The translations under genes were made by a program, and so were the position numbers. Shown one piece after another: positions 45,856 to 53,754 of a stretch of DNA of 64,000 bases. The first letter of the stretch is position 1. Each line of letters starts with the position of its first letter. The DNA is taken from NCBI RefSeq assembly GCF_034931305.1, contig NZ_JAYGHY010000004.1, forward strand, positions 44,909-108,908, written 5' to 3'. Source of the DNA: Cyanobium gracile_A. GTDB lineage: Bacteria > Cyanobacteriota > Cyanobacteriia > PCC-6307 > Cyanobiaceae. The notes beneath the pieces were generated by a model. It had not been told where the DNA came from, searched no databases, and worked only from the letters and a program-made list of their open reading frames with translations.

Positions 45856-46379
45856 AGCGGTGGCTTTGCCGCGGATGGCCGTCGGGCCTGCTGCTGCTGG
45901 CCCTCACGGGCCCGTGGACAGCGCTGGAGGCCCAGGACCTGTCTGGCGAAGATTTCGGCCGCTGGGAAGGGGGCCTGCGGCGCTGCCGCATCGTCAGCAC
46001 CTCCAGCCAGGACTCGCCTCAGCAGCCCATCAGCTGCAGGGTGCTGCGGCTGGATCAGCAGATGGAGGGACTGCTCACCGTCCGGTTTCTGCAGCCAGGC
46101 GGCAGCGGCGCCTTTGTTGACCGCCAGTTGGTCTTCGCCGGGGTGCTGGCGGAAGGCACCAGGGGCATGCAGTGCCAGGCAAGCCGTTGCGAGCCGCGCT
46201 GGCCCCTGCGACTGCAGGTGAGCGCCGTGGGCCAGGCAGGCTTCGGCGAGGCCACGCCGGCCCTGGGGCTGACCAGAGCCCAGCTGGCCAGCGGTCATTG
46301 CCAGCTGGACGGGCGCACCTTCCGCTGCGAAGCCGTCGGCCAGGAAGGACAGCGGTGGCAGGCGGAAGGCTCTCCCTGA
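45852..46379 (+). CDS. Secreted hypothetical protein
   Basis: A 175-residue protein of unknown function. It opens with a basic region and a hydrophobic signal segment (PSGLLLLALTGPWTALEA). The mature part contains five cysteines, most in pairs that could form disulfides (RRCRIVSTS, ISCRVLR, GMQCQASRCEP, GHCQLDGRTFRCEA), and looks beta-rich. The TTG start at 45852 overlaps the preceding stop (TTGA). It would lie in the periplasm or lumen. Confidence 0.65.
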   Translation: MKRWLCRGWPSGLLLLALTGPWTALEAQDLSGEDFGRWEGGLRRCRIVSTSSQDSPQQPISCRVLRLDQQMEGLLTVRFLQPGGSGAFVDRQLVFAGVLAEGTRGMQCQASRCEPRWPLRLQVSAVGQAGFGEATPALGLTRAQLASGHCQLDGRTFRCEAVGQEGQRWQAEGSP

Positions 46380-46482
46380 GCGGGCCTGCGAACCGGTCGG
46401 AAGGGACATGACGATCGGCAACGAACGCCACAGACAACCCTGACCCTCTTCAGGTTTTCTTTATCATTCGTTCGTTCGGGTG

Positions 46483-46572
46483 ATGGTCATGCCCCAGTCC
46501 ACATCGCTGCTGGCCCTTGTGGGCGTCGTGGGCTTCGCCCTGATCTCCTTGCTCCTGGGCGTCCTTCCCTGA
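46483..46572 (+). CDS. Possible 29-residue single-helix membrane peptide
   Basis: The short frame MVMPQSTSLLALVGVVGFAL plus ISLLLGVLP is one hydrophobic helix with almost no soluble part. An in-frame ATG two codons later would give 27 residues. It resembles small subunits of thylakoid complexes in size and topology (PsbM, PetL and similar), but it does not match one that I know. Coding is likely but not proven; an AT-rich region just upstream (46453-46475) could be a promoter. Confidence 0.45.
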   Translation: MVMPQSTSLLALVGVVGFALISLLLGVLP

Positions 46573-46630
46573 GCCGACGCGAGTGGCCGGAGGGACGCCG
46601 CCGCTAAGGTGCCGCCACCCACTATCCGGC

Positions 46631-47269
46631 ATGTCGACCAAGGACGCCTTCACGCGCATCTACCAACGGGACACATGGGGGGGAGGCTCCGGCCAGGGGT
46701 CCAGACCGGAGTTCAACGGCGAGTACATCGCTACCCTGCAACGCTTTCTGCGGCTCAATCACATCCGCAGCGTCGTCGATTTCGGCTGTGGCGACTGGCA
46801 GTTCTCCCGGCTGATCCACTGGGGCGACATCACCTACACCGGGATTGACATCGTCGACTCCGTGGTGGCCGCCAACAGCGACCTCCACGCCAGCGACTCG
46901 ATTCGCTTTCAGCTGTTCGAGGACCTGGCCAACCTTCCGCCCGCCGATCTGATCCTGGTCAAGGATGTGCTGCAACACCTTCCCAACCACTTGGTGCGGG
47001 AGTATCTCGACCATTTCAAGGCCCACTACCGCTGGCTGATCATCACCAACGACGATCTGCCCCACTCGGAGCTCAACCGGGACATCGAGGCAGGCGCCTG
47101 GCGGCCGCTGCGACTGGACCTGCCACCCTTTGAGGAGCACTGCTCCACCCTGGCCCAGTGGGTGGTGCTCACAGAAGCCTCGATGAGCCTGCACAGGAAA
47201 CGGGCTGAACTGATCCACGGAGCAGGAGCACGTCAGCCGCAGGGAAGGCCTGGAACGCAGCAGGGTTGA
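46631..47269 (+). CDS. Class I SAM-dependent methyltransferase
   Basis: A 212-residue protein with a Rossmann-like SAM-binding core. Motif I is VVDFGCGDWQFSRL (about residues 49-62), followed by an acidic residue at YTGIDIVDS and motif LILVKDVLQHLPNH. No target domain is seen, so the substrate is unknown; small molecules, sugars or lipids are all possible. The ATG at 46631 removes an upstream extension with no similarity. It stands alone between a micro-gene and a minus-strand gene. Confidence 0.82.
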   Translation: MSTKDAFTRIYQRDTWGGGSGQGSRPEFNGEYIATLQRFLRLNHIRSVVDFGCGDWQFSRLIHWGDITYTGIDIVDSVVAANSDLHASDSIRFQLFEDLANLPPADLILVKDVLQHLPNHLVREYLDHFKAHYRWLIITNDDLPHSELNRDIEAGAWRPLRLDLPPFEEHCSTLAQWVVLTEASMSLHRKRAELIHGAGARQPQGRPGTQQG

Positions 47270-47303
47270 ATCCACACCAGGCTGTCACCCTGCAGTGGCA
47301 TTG

Positions 47304-47501
47304 TCACCAGTTGCCGACCCTTTTGAGAGCGGTGTAATACTCGATGATGGCGTCTTCGAGAATCGCCGTGGGTGTGGAAGGTAGCTGAATTCTTTCGCGA
47401 TAAGCCTGGATCTTTTCAATCATCTCCAGGCAGTCTTCGCTGAGCAGCGCCACGAACGGATCCGGCTCTTCCGTGGAGTTAGCTCCCACCTCAGTCCTCA
47501 T
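47304..47501 (-). CDS. Small hypothetical protein
   Basis: A 65-residue soluble protein starting MRTEVGANSTEEPDPFVALL. It is mostly helical (DCLEMIEKIQAYRERIQLP and AILEDAIIEYYTALKRVGNW). The helix-rich pattern with a Pro-Ser-Thr-Pro turn resembles small ribbon-helix-helix or antitoxin-like proteins only loosely. No partner gene lies next to it. It lies between the methyltransferase and tRNA-Cys. Confidence 0.55.
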   Translation of the reverse strand: MRTEVGANSTEEPDPFVALLSEDCLEMIEKIQAYRERIQLPSTPTAILEDAIIEYYTALKRVGNW

Positions 47502-47592
47502 TGGCAAGTCAGTTGCAGTCTGCCACCGATGGCCGGCCGTTGGGCCGTGACTCCTGCGCGGGGGGCGAGCAGGAGAACGTCGGTTGTTGCAG

Positions 47593-47663
47593 AGGCGGCA
47601 CCCAGATTCGAACTGGGGATAAAGGATTTGCAATCCTCTGCCTTACCACTTGGCCATGCCGCC
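47593..47663 (-). tRNA. tRNA-Cys (anticodon GCA)
   Basis: 71 bases on the minus strand. The acceptor stem pairs GGCGGCA with TGCCGCC, discriminator T; the anticodon loop is TTGCAAA and the T-loop GTTCGAATC. Confidence 0.95.
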
Positions 47664-47707
47664 TGCCGGGGAGCAAACTCCCCGCAGCGGATCGTATCAG
47701 CCATGGC

Positions 47708-48958
47708 ATGTCCACCCCCCGTCTGCTGGTTCTGAGCAACGGCCACGGGGAGGATCTGATCGCCCTGCGGCTGATCGAGGCCCTGCGGCACCAGGAACCC
47801 AACCTGAAGGTGCAGGTGCTGCCCCTGGTGGGGATGGGCCAGGCCTATGCCGGCGCCGAAGCGGCCGGGGAGCTGCAGCGGGTTGGGCCGCGGCAGCCCC
47901 TTCCCAGTGGCGGTTTCAGCAATCAGAGCCTGCGGGGACTGCTGAACGATCTGGCCGCCGGGCTGCCGCTGCTGAGCTGGCGTCAGTGGCGGATCGTGCG
48001 GCGCTGGGGAAGGCAGGGTCTGCCGATCCTGGCGGTGGGCGATCTGCTGCCCTTGCTGCTGGCCTGGGCGGGCGGTGGTCCGTACGGCTTTCTGGGCACC
48101 CCCAAGAGCGACCACACCTGGGCCTCACCCGCCCCGGCCGGCTGGGGCCGCTCCCCCCTGGCCGATGGTTACCACCGGGCCAAGAGCAGTGAATGGGATC
48201 CCTGGGAGTGGGCCCTGATGGGCCACCGCCGCTGCCATCTGGTGGCGGTGCGCGATCGCCTCACCGCCCGGGGACTGCACCGGCATGGGGTCCAGGCCGT
48301 CGCTCCGGGCAACCCGATGATGGATGGCTTCACCGCCCCTGGGCCCCTGCCGGCCTGGCTGGAGGGGCGGCGCCGTCTGCTGCTGCTGCCGGGCAGCCGC
48401 CTGCCCGAGGCCCTGGGCAACCTGCGCGGCCTGCTCGCCGCCCTGCCGTCCGCCAGCGCGAGCCAGCCGATCAGCGTGTTACTCGCCAGCGGCTCCCGCC
48501 CCAGTGACGCCGAGCTGGCCGCCCCCCTCGCCGCCGCTGGATTCAGCCCGGCGGCAGCACCGCCGGGCTCCGGTGCCTCGGGCCTCTGGCGGCGCGGCCC
48601 ACTGGAGTTGCTGGTGGGTCCGGGTCAGTTCGCGGCCTGGGCGCCGCTGGCGGAACTGGGGCTGGCCACCGCCGGCACGGCCACCGAGCAGCTGGTGGGC
48701 CTGGGAGTGCCGGCCCTGTCGCTGCCGGGGCCCGGCCCCCAGTTCAAGGCCGGCTTCGCCCGCCGCCAGAGCCGGCTCCTGGGGGGAGCCGTGCTGCCGT
48801 GCCAGGACAGCGAGGAGCTGCAGCGGCGGCTGATCGCCCTGCTCAACGACGACGGCGAACGGACCCGGCTGGGCCGCATCGGCCGGCGGCGCATGGGACC
48901 GGCCGGTGGCAGCGCGCGGCTGGCGGCGCTGATCCTCGAACGCCTGCTGCCGGGGTAG
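47708..48958 (+). CDS. LpxB-related glycosyltransferase-like protein
   Basis: A 416-residue protein related to lipid-A-disaccharide synthase. The N-terminal region has LLVLSNGHGEDLIALRLIEA, the middle LLLLPGSRLPEALGNL and the C-terminal half GLATAGTATEQLVGLGVPAL, the sugar-nucleotide-binding part of the GT-B fold. This family is distinct from true LpxB and occurs across cyanobacteria with unknown function. It has no signal peptide. The ATG at 47708 follows the tRNA-Cys gene on the other strand by 44 bases. Confidence 0.85.
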   Translation: MSTPRLLVLSNGHGEDLIALRLIEALRHQEPNLKVQVLPLVGMGQAYAGAEAAGELQRVGPRQPLPSGGFSNQSLRGLLNDLAAGLPLLSWRQWRIVRRWGRQGLPILAVGDLLPLLLAWAGGGPYGFLGTPKSDHTWASPAPAGWGRSPLADGYHRAKSSEWDPWEWALMGHRRCHLVAVRDRLTARGLHRHGVQAVAPGNPMMDGFTAPGPLPAWLEGRRRLLLLPGSRLPEALGNLRGLLAALPSASASQPISVLLASGSRPSDAELAAPLAAAGFSPAAAPPGSGASGLWRRGPLELLVGPGQFAAWAPLAELGLATAGTATEQLVGLGVPALSLPGPGPQFKAGFARRQSRLLGGAVLPCQDSEELQRRLIALLNDDGERTRLGRIGRRRMGPAGGSARLAALILERLLPG

Positions 48959-48962
48959 GGGG

Positions 48963-49256
48963 ATGATGGGCTCGACCACCCCCTCGTCCCCCGCACCGAT
49001 GCCCGGCATCCCCGACCGCAGCTTCAACGCCGCCTGCGGTCATCTGGCCACCCAGCTGGGCATCAGCCTGGCGGCGGCCCGCCGGCGGGTGGAGATCCTG
49101 GCGGCCAAGGAGGGCCTGCGGGACACGGCCGCCAAGCTGGCCTTGGCGGAACGCCTGCTGGAGGAAACCCGGGCCAGCGGCCTCGACCGGGGCCAGTTGT
49201 TCGACGGCCAGCTGCGCTCGGTGGGCGAGGACGACCTGTTCATGATCGAGGACTGA
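48963..49256 (+). CDS. Small helical hypothetical protein
   Basis: A 97-residue protein downstream of the LpxB-related gene by four bases. The core (CGHLATQLGISLAAARRRVE followed by ILAAKEGLRDTAAKLALAER) is helical and looks like a small folded bundle. A Ser/Pro-rich lead of about 18 residues precedes it. The end is acidic (GEDDLFMIED). Two adjacent ATG codons are possible starts. I do not recognise the family. Confidence 0.7.
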   Translation: MMGSTTPSSPAPMPGIPDRSFNAACGHLATQLGISLAAARRRVEILAAKEGLRDTAAKLALAERLLEETRASGLDRGQLFDGQLRSVGEDDLFMIED

Positions 49257-49305
49257 GGGCCGCTGCCGGCAGGACGCCCGACGGGCCTGTCCGCCGCTCC
49301 CAGAC

Positions 49306-49971
49306 TCAGTGCTCGAAGACCTGGTGGAACCGCTGCCGATCGAGGGCGGAGAACACCGGCACGCAGGCGAAACAGCGACGGGCCAGCTCCCAACGCTCCT
49401 CCCGGCGCAGCATCACCTCCAGCCGGTCCCGGGCGGCCAGCAGCCAGCGCACGTCACCGGCGGCGTAGGCCAGCTGGGTGTCGCTGAGCTCCTCCACCCG
49501 GCCCCAGTCGGAACTCTGGGCCTGCTTGTCGAGCTCCACCCCCACCAGCTCGTTGACCACGTCCTTGAGGCCGTGGCGCGGGGCGTACGTGCGGGCCAGG
49601 CGACTGGCGACCTTGGTGCAGAAGATGGGGTCCACGGCGATGCCGAGGTTCTCCGCCAACGCCGCCACATCGAAGCGGGCGAAATGGAACACCTTCTCGA
49701 TCGCCGGGTTCTCGCAGAGGGCCTTCAGTCGCGGCGCCTCCGTCTGCCCCCGCGCCAGCCGAATGCAGCAGACGTTGTCGGCGTCATCGCAGATCTGCAC
49801 CAGGCAGAGGCGGTCCCGCCCGTGGATCAGCCCCATGGCCTCGGTGTCGATGGCCAGGGCCCGGGCCTTTCCGTAGAGCTCCTGCCAGGTGGCGTCGAGG
49901 TCGTGGTCAAAGACGGCGAAACGGGCCGCCGGTCCGGGGCTGGCGCTGACGCTGGCAGGGGTCTGGGCCAT
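49306..49971 (-). CDS. RNase D-like 3'-5' exonuclease
   Basis: A 221-residue DEDDy exonuclease. Exo I is LAIDTEAMGL, Exo II is VFHFARFDVAALAENLG and Exo III is YAAGDVRWLLAARD, so all metal-binding acidic residues and the Tyr appear present. It lacks the HRDC domain of full RNase D, which is usual for the short bacterial members. It probably trims tRNA or other RNA 3' ends. Surrounding genes do not suggest a special substrate. It is divergent from the CCB1-like gene. Confidence 0.9.
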   Translation of the reverse strand: MAQTPASVSASPGPAARFAVFDHDLDATWQELYGKARALAIDTEAMGLIHGRDRLCLVQICDDADNVCCIRLARGQTEAPRLKALCENPAIEKVFHFARFDVAALAENLGIAVDPIFCTKVASRLARTYAPRHGLKDVVNELVGVELDKQAQSSDWGRVEELSDTQLAYAAGDVRWLLAARDRLEVMLRREERWELARRCFACVPVFSALDRQRFHQVFEH

Positions 49972-50063
49972 CGTGGGGCAGGGGTTTTGCGGCCATCGTG
50001 GCCCAGCACGGACACCGGCCAGGCCAGTCGGGCCAGAATGGGGGCCGCCAAGGTTCCGCCCCC

Positions 50064-50615
50064 ATGCCCACCCTGGGTTCCACCCTCCTGCTCACCCTGC
50101 TGATGGCCATCGGCCTGGTCTTCTTCCTGAGGGCCGCCAGCAAGGACCGCACCACGGTGGTGGACGTCCACTCCCCCCAACCGCCGGTGCAGGTGCTCGA
50201 GGGCCTCTCCAACTGGCTCACGGCCCGGGGCTGGCAGACCGAAACCGGCGATCCCGAGCGCCAACTGCTGCGCTTCCGCGGCCAGGTGCGCTCCAGCCTG
50301 CCTCTCGCCCTGCTGCTCTCGCTGCTGGGCAGCGTTGGGGCCGCCTGCCTGGGCCTGGTGCTGCGCCAGGTGCTTCCCTCCCTCGGCTGGTGGCCCCTGC
50401 TGCTGGCCCTGGCCGGTCCGATGGCGGGTGTTCTCTACAGCCGGAGGGCGGCCCGACCCGAGAGCCTGGAGCTGCGACTGATGGACGAGGACAGTGGCGG
50501 CGGCAGCACCCTGCGCCTGCGCGCCCACCGCGACGAACTGATCGCCATCGAGCGGGAGCTCGGCGCCGACCTCCAGCTGGCCAGCGACGGCTCCCTGCTC
50601 TCCTCCCCGATCTGA
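50064..50615 (+). CDS. CCB1-like cofactor assembly factor of the cytochrome b6-f complex
   Basis: A 183-residue membrane protein that resembles the DUF3529/CCB1 family. It starts MPTLGSTLLLTLLMAIGLVF, followed by FLRAASKDRTT, then a soluble segment and two more hydrophobic helices (about residues 78-100 and 110-130). In algae, CCB1 takes part in attaching heme c-i to Cys of cytochrome b6 (petB Cys44 here). The assignment rests on my memory of the family. The ATG at 50064 was chosen over an earlier upstream frame. Confidence 0.7.
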   Translation: MPTLGSTLLLTLLMAIGLVFFLRAASKDRTTVVDVHSPQPPVQVLEGLSNWLTARGWQTETGDPERQLLRFRGQVRSSLPLALLLSLLGSVGAACLGLVLRQVLPSLGWWPLLLALAGPMAGVLYSRRAARPESLELRLMDEDSGGGSTLRLRAHRDELIAIERELGADLQLASDGSLLSSPI

Positions 50616-50619
50616 GCCC

Positions 50620-51498
50620 ATGCGTTGCCGTTCTGCCGCCTGGTTGGTGGGTCCAGCCTTTCTGTTCAGCAGCCTTGCCGCCCTGGCGGCACCCGCCCGC
50701 AGCGCGGAAGCCATGCCCATGGCCGTCCAGCTCCGGACATCAGCCCCGGCGCTGGACGGCACCGATCCGATCACCGGACCCCGCAGCCACCTGAGCCGGG
50801 ACTGGATCGGCCTCCGCCCCGTCGAAGCGGACACGCCCATCCTGGTGCTGGCCGGCCATGCCGATTCCCAGGGCATCGCGGGGTCCGGCACCAGCGGCGC
50901 CGCGGTGGCCGCCGGGGCGCCGCCGATGGTCCCGGGCATCAGCGACGAGCTCTACTGGAACATGGTCGTCGCCGAGACGGTGGTGGCCCTGGGGCAGCAG
51001 CGGGGGCTGCGCATCAGCTACTACCGCCCCCCCTTCCGCACGATCAGCGACGGCGACCACCCCAGCACCAACTGGAGCGTGGGCCGTCAGCACGCCGCCA
51101 GCGGCGGCTATGCCCTGGAGATCCACTTCGATGCCTGGGGACCCGATGGCGTCGGATCGGGGCTGATCCCGCCGCTGCACCGGCCCTTCGGCCGGCTCGA
51201 CGAAAGCCTGGCCGAGGCCTTCGGTGGCTTCCCCATGGCCTTCCGTGGTGGCCTGGGGGGACCCAGGCGCGGCATCGCCCTGCTGGAGGTCGGCAAGCTC
51301 GAAGGCCGGCTGGAGCGCTCGCTGCGCAATCCCGCCACCCGTCCCGACACGGTGATGGCCATCGCCAGCCGGATCGTCACGGCCCTCGAAGTCGGCCTGG
51401 GCCGCAGCCCCACCCCCCAGCCGCTCAGTCCACAGCCTGGTGTGGTCGGCAGCGCTCCTCCAGGGAAGCGTCTTCAAGCCAGTTCTGGGGGCGAGTGA
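50620..51498 (+). CDS. Secreted N-acetylmuramoyl-L-alanine amidase-like protein
   Basis: A 292-residue protein with a signal peptide (cleavage near ARSAEA). The pattern of Amidase_3-type zinc enzymes can be traced: His in LVLAGHADSQG, Glu in WNMVVAETV, His in ALEIHFDAWG and Glu in ALLEVGKLEG. The spacing is close to the family but the usual DPGHGG motif is replaced by LAGHADSQG. It may hydrolyse cell-wall peptides or be an inactive relative. It starts four bases after the CCB1-like gene. The C-terminus overlaps hemF on the other strand by 74 bases. Confidence 0.65.
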   Translation: MRCRSAAWLVGPAFLFSSLAALAAPARSAEAMPMAVQLRTSAPALDGTDPITGPRSHLSRDWIGLRPVEADTPILVLAGHADSQGIAGSGTSGAAVAAGAPPMVPGISDELYWNMVVAETVVALGQQRGLRISYYRPPFRTISDGDHPSTNWSVGRQHAASGGYALEIHFDAWGPDGVGSGLIPPLHRPFGRLDESLAEAFGGFPMAFRGGLGGPRRGIALLEVGKLEGRLERSLRNPATRPDTVMAIASRIVTALEVGLGRSPTPQPLSPQPGVVGSAPPGKRLQASSGGE

Positions 51499-52450
51499 AC
51501 AGGTCGGTCAGCAGGGCTTCCCGGCTGCCTTCAGCGGCCGTGTAGCCGTACTCCCAGCGCACCAGGGGCGGCAATGACATCAGGATCGATTCGGTGCGGC
51601 CGTTGGTCTGCAGCCCGAAGATCGTGCCCCGGTCGAACACCAGGTTGAACTCCACGTAGCGGCCGCGGCGGTAGAGCTGGAACTGGCGCTCCACCTCCCC
51701 CCAGGGCTGCCCATGGCGGCGCTCCACGATCGGCACGTAGCTCGGCAGGAAGGCATGGCCGCAGGCCGAAGCCAGGGCAAACAACTGCTCCCAGTCCTGG
51801 TGCAGAGGGCCGACGGCCGTGCTGGCCGCCGCCGCAGGCCCCTCGGGGTCGCCACCTTTGTAGAGCACCCCGCCGGGGTCCTGGTAGTCGTAGAAGATGC
51901 CGCCCACGCCCCGGGTCTCGCCGCGGTGCTTCAGGAAGAAATACTCATCGCACCAGGGCTTGAACACCTGGTAGTACGCGGGATCCACCCCATCACAAGC
52001 CCCTTTGAGGGTGCGATGGAAGTGGCGGGCATCCTCCAGGAAGGGGTAGTAGGGGGTGAGGTCGGCGCCGCCGCCGAACCACCACACCGGTCCGGCCTCG
52101 AAATAGCGGTAGTTGAGATGCACCGTGGGCACGTAGGGGTTGCGGGGGTGCAGCACCATCGAGGTGCCGGTGGCGAACCAGCGGTGACCCTCCGCCTCGG
52201 GGCGCTGGGACAGGATCGAGGGGGGCAGGCGCTCCCCCTCCACTTCGGAGAAGTTGACGCCGCCCTGCTCGAACACCCGGCCGTCCTTCATCACCCTGGA
52301 GCGGCCACCGCCGCCCTCCGGCCGCTCCCAGCTCTGTTCCTCGAAACCACCCTCGCCGTCGAGGCTCGCCAGGCCGGCACAGATCGAATCCTGCAGGCCC
52401 ATCAGCAGGGCCTTGGCGCGGCTGCGGGAATCGGCAGGTGGCATCTCCAT
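51425..52450 (-). CDS. hemF: Oxygen-dependent coproporphyrinogen III oxidase
   Basis: HemF converts coproporphyrinogen III to protoporphyrinogen IX for heme and chlorophyll, using oxygen. The 341-residue protein carries GVNFSEVEGERLPPS, MVLHPRNPYVPTVHLNYRY, WWFGGGADLTPYY and the C-terminal NLVFDRGTIFGLQTNGRTE. The ATG at 52450 (MEMPPADSR) was chosen, with a second ATG two codons on. Length and motifs are standard. It converges with the amidase-like gene, and the two share their last 74 bases. Confidence 0.96.
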   Translation of the reverse strand: MEMPPADSRSRAKALLMGLQDSICAGLASLDGEGGFEEQSWERPEGGGGRSRVMKDGRVFEQGGVNFSEVEGERLPPSILSQRPEAEGHRWFATGTSMVLHPRNPYVPTVHLNYRYFEAGPVWWFGGGADLTPYYPFLEDARHFHRTLKGACDGVDPAYYQVFKPWCDEYFFLKHRGETRGVGGIFYDYQDPGGVLYKGGDPEGPAAAASTAVGPLHQDWEQLFALASACGHAFLPSYVPIVERRHGQPWGEVERQFQLYRRGRYVEFNLVFDRGTIFGLQTNGRTESILMSLPPLVRWEYGYTAAEGSREALLTDLFTRPQNWLEDASLEERCRPHQAVD

Positions 52451-52643
52451 GGAACGGCAGCGCGGCGGGCGCGGAACATCCGCACACCTTTTCAGTCCGT
52501 CGGGGGGTCCCACAAGGGGTCGAGAGTCTCTGTCACGGGCTGAGGAAGTTCCGGGCGGCCGCCACCGGGGTGCCGCTGCCGGCCCAACCGCCCCGGGGCA
52601 CGGCCCCTAGGATCCCTTTTCACAACGCCCGAGACGTCGACGA

Positions 52644-53750
52644 ATGGCCAGCGCCGACACCCTCCTTCAGGCCCTGCAGCCGCTCCGCGATGCCGGCAGC
52701 GGCCGCAGCCTGGTGGAGCTCGGTTGGATCAGCGACCTGCGTCACCAGGGCAGTCGGGCGGTGTTTCGCCTCGCCCTGCCGGGCTTCGCCGCGAGCCAAC
52801 GCGAGCGCATCGCCGCTGAGGCCCGCAGCGCCCTGCTGGCCGTGGAGGGCATCAACGACGTCCAGATCGAACTGGCCCAGCCCGCCGCCGCTCCCTCCTC
52901 GGGGCCGATTGGCGCCGCCGGCCACGGCCCCGGTGGGGGCCAGCTGCCGGAACGTCAGGGCATCCCCGGCGTGCGCCAGGTGATCGCTGTCAGCAGCGGC
53001 AAAGGTGGCGTCGGCAAGAGCACCGTGGCGGTCAACCTGGCCTGTGCCCTGGCCGCCTCCGGCCTGCGGGTGGGCCTGCTCGATGCCGACATCTACGGTC
53101 CCAATGCCCCCACCATGCTCGGCGTGGCCGACCGCAGCCCCCAGGTGACGGGCAGCGGCAACGACCAGGTGCTGGAGCCGATCGAGAGCTGCGGCATCGT
53201 CATGGTGTCGATGGGCCTGCTCATCCAGGAGAACCAGCCGGTGGTCTGGCGCGGCCCGATGCTCAACGGCATCATCCGCCAGTTCCTTTATCAGGTGAAC
53301 TGGGGCGAGCGCGACGTGCTGGTGGTGGACCTGCCGCCCGGCACAGGCGATGCCCAGCTCACCCTGGCCCAGGCCGTGCCCATGGCCGGGGTGGTGATCG
53401 TCACCACCCCCCAGCAGGTGTCGCTTCAGGACGCCCGCCGCGGCCTGGCGATGTTCCTGCAGATGGGGGTGCCGGTGCTGGGGGTGGTGGAGAACATGAC
53501 CGCCTTCATCCCCCCCGATCTGCCCGATCGCCGCTACGCCCTCTTCGGCAGCGGTGGCGGCCGCCTGCTGGCCGACGAGGCGGGTGTGCCGCTGCTGGCC
53601 CAGCTGCCGATGGAGATGCCCGTGCTCGAGGGCGGAGAGAGCGGCCGGCCGGTGGTGCTCTCGGCACCCAGCTCCGCCAGCGGCCGTGCCTTCACCGAAC
53701 TTGCCGAGCGACTGAGCGCCAGCTGCGCCCTCAGCCCGGCCCTCGCCTGA
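52644..53750 (+). CDS. mrp: Mrp/ApbC iron-sulfur carrier ATPase
   Basis: A 368-residue Mrp-family P-loop ATPase that carries and transfers iron-sulfur clusters. It has an N-terminal MIP18-like domain (about residues 1-85), a disordered link, then the ATPase with P-loop SSGKGGVGKST (about 118-128), DADIYGPNAPTML and DLPPGTGDAQLTLA. The C-terminal CxxC motif of many Mrp proteins is not present at VVENMTAFIPPDLP, which is seen in other cyanobacterial members. Five bases separate it from rodA. Confidence 0.92.
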   Translation: MASADTLLQALQPLRDAGSGRSLVELGWISDLRHQGSRAVFRLALPGFAASQRERIAAEARSALLAVEGINDVQIELAQPAAAPSSGPIGAAGHGPGGGQLPERQGIPGVRQVIAVSSGKGGVGKSTVAVNLACALAASGLRVGLLDADIYGPNAPTMLGVADRSPQVTGSGNDQVLEPIESCGIVMVSMGLLIQENQPVVWRGPMLNGIIRQFLYQVNWGERDVLVVDLPPGTGDAQLTLAQAVPMAGVVIVTTPQQVSLQDARRGLAMFLQMGVPVLGVVENMTAFIPPDLPDRRYALFGSGGGRLLADEAGVPLLAQLPMEMPVLEGGESGRPVVLSAPSSASGRAFTELAERLSASCALSPALA

Positions 53751-53754
53751 AGCG

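Noticed and set aside
47304..47501. A lone antitoxin gene
   Set aside because: No toxin partner lies next to it and the ribbon-helix-helix resemblance is too loose.
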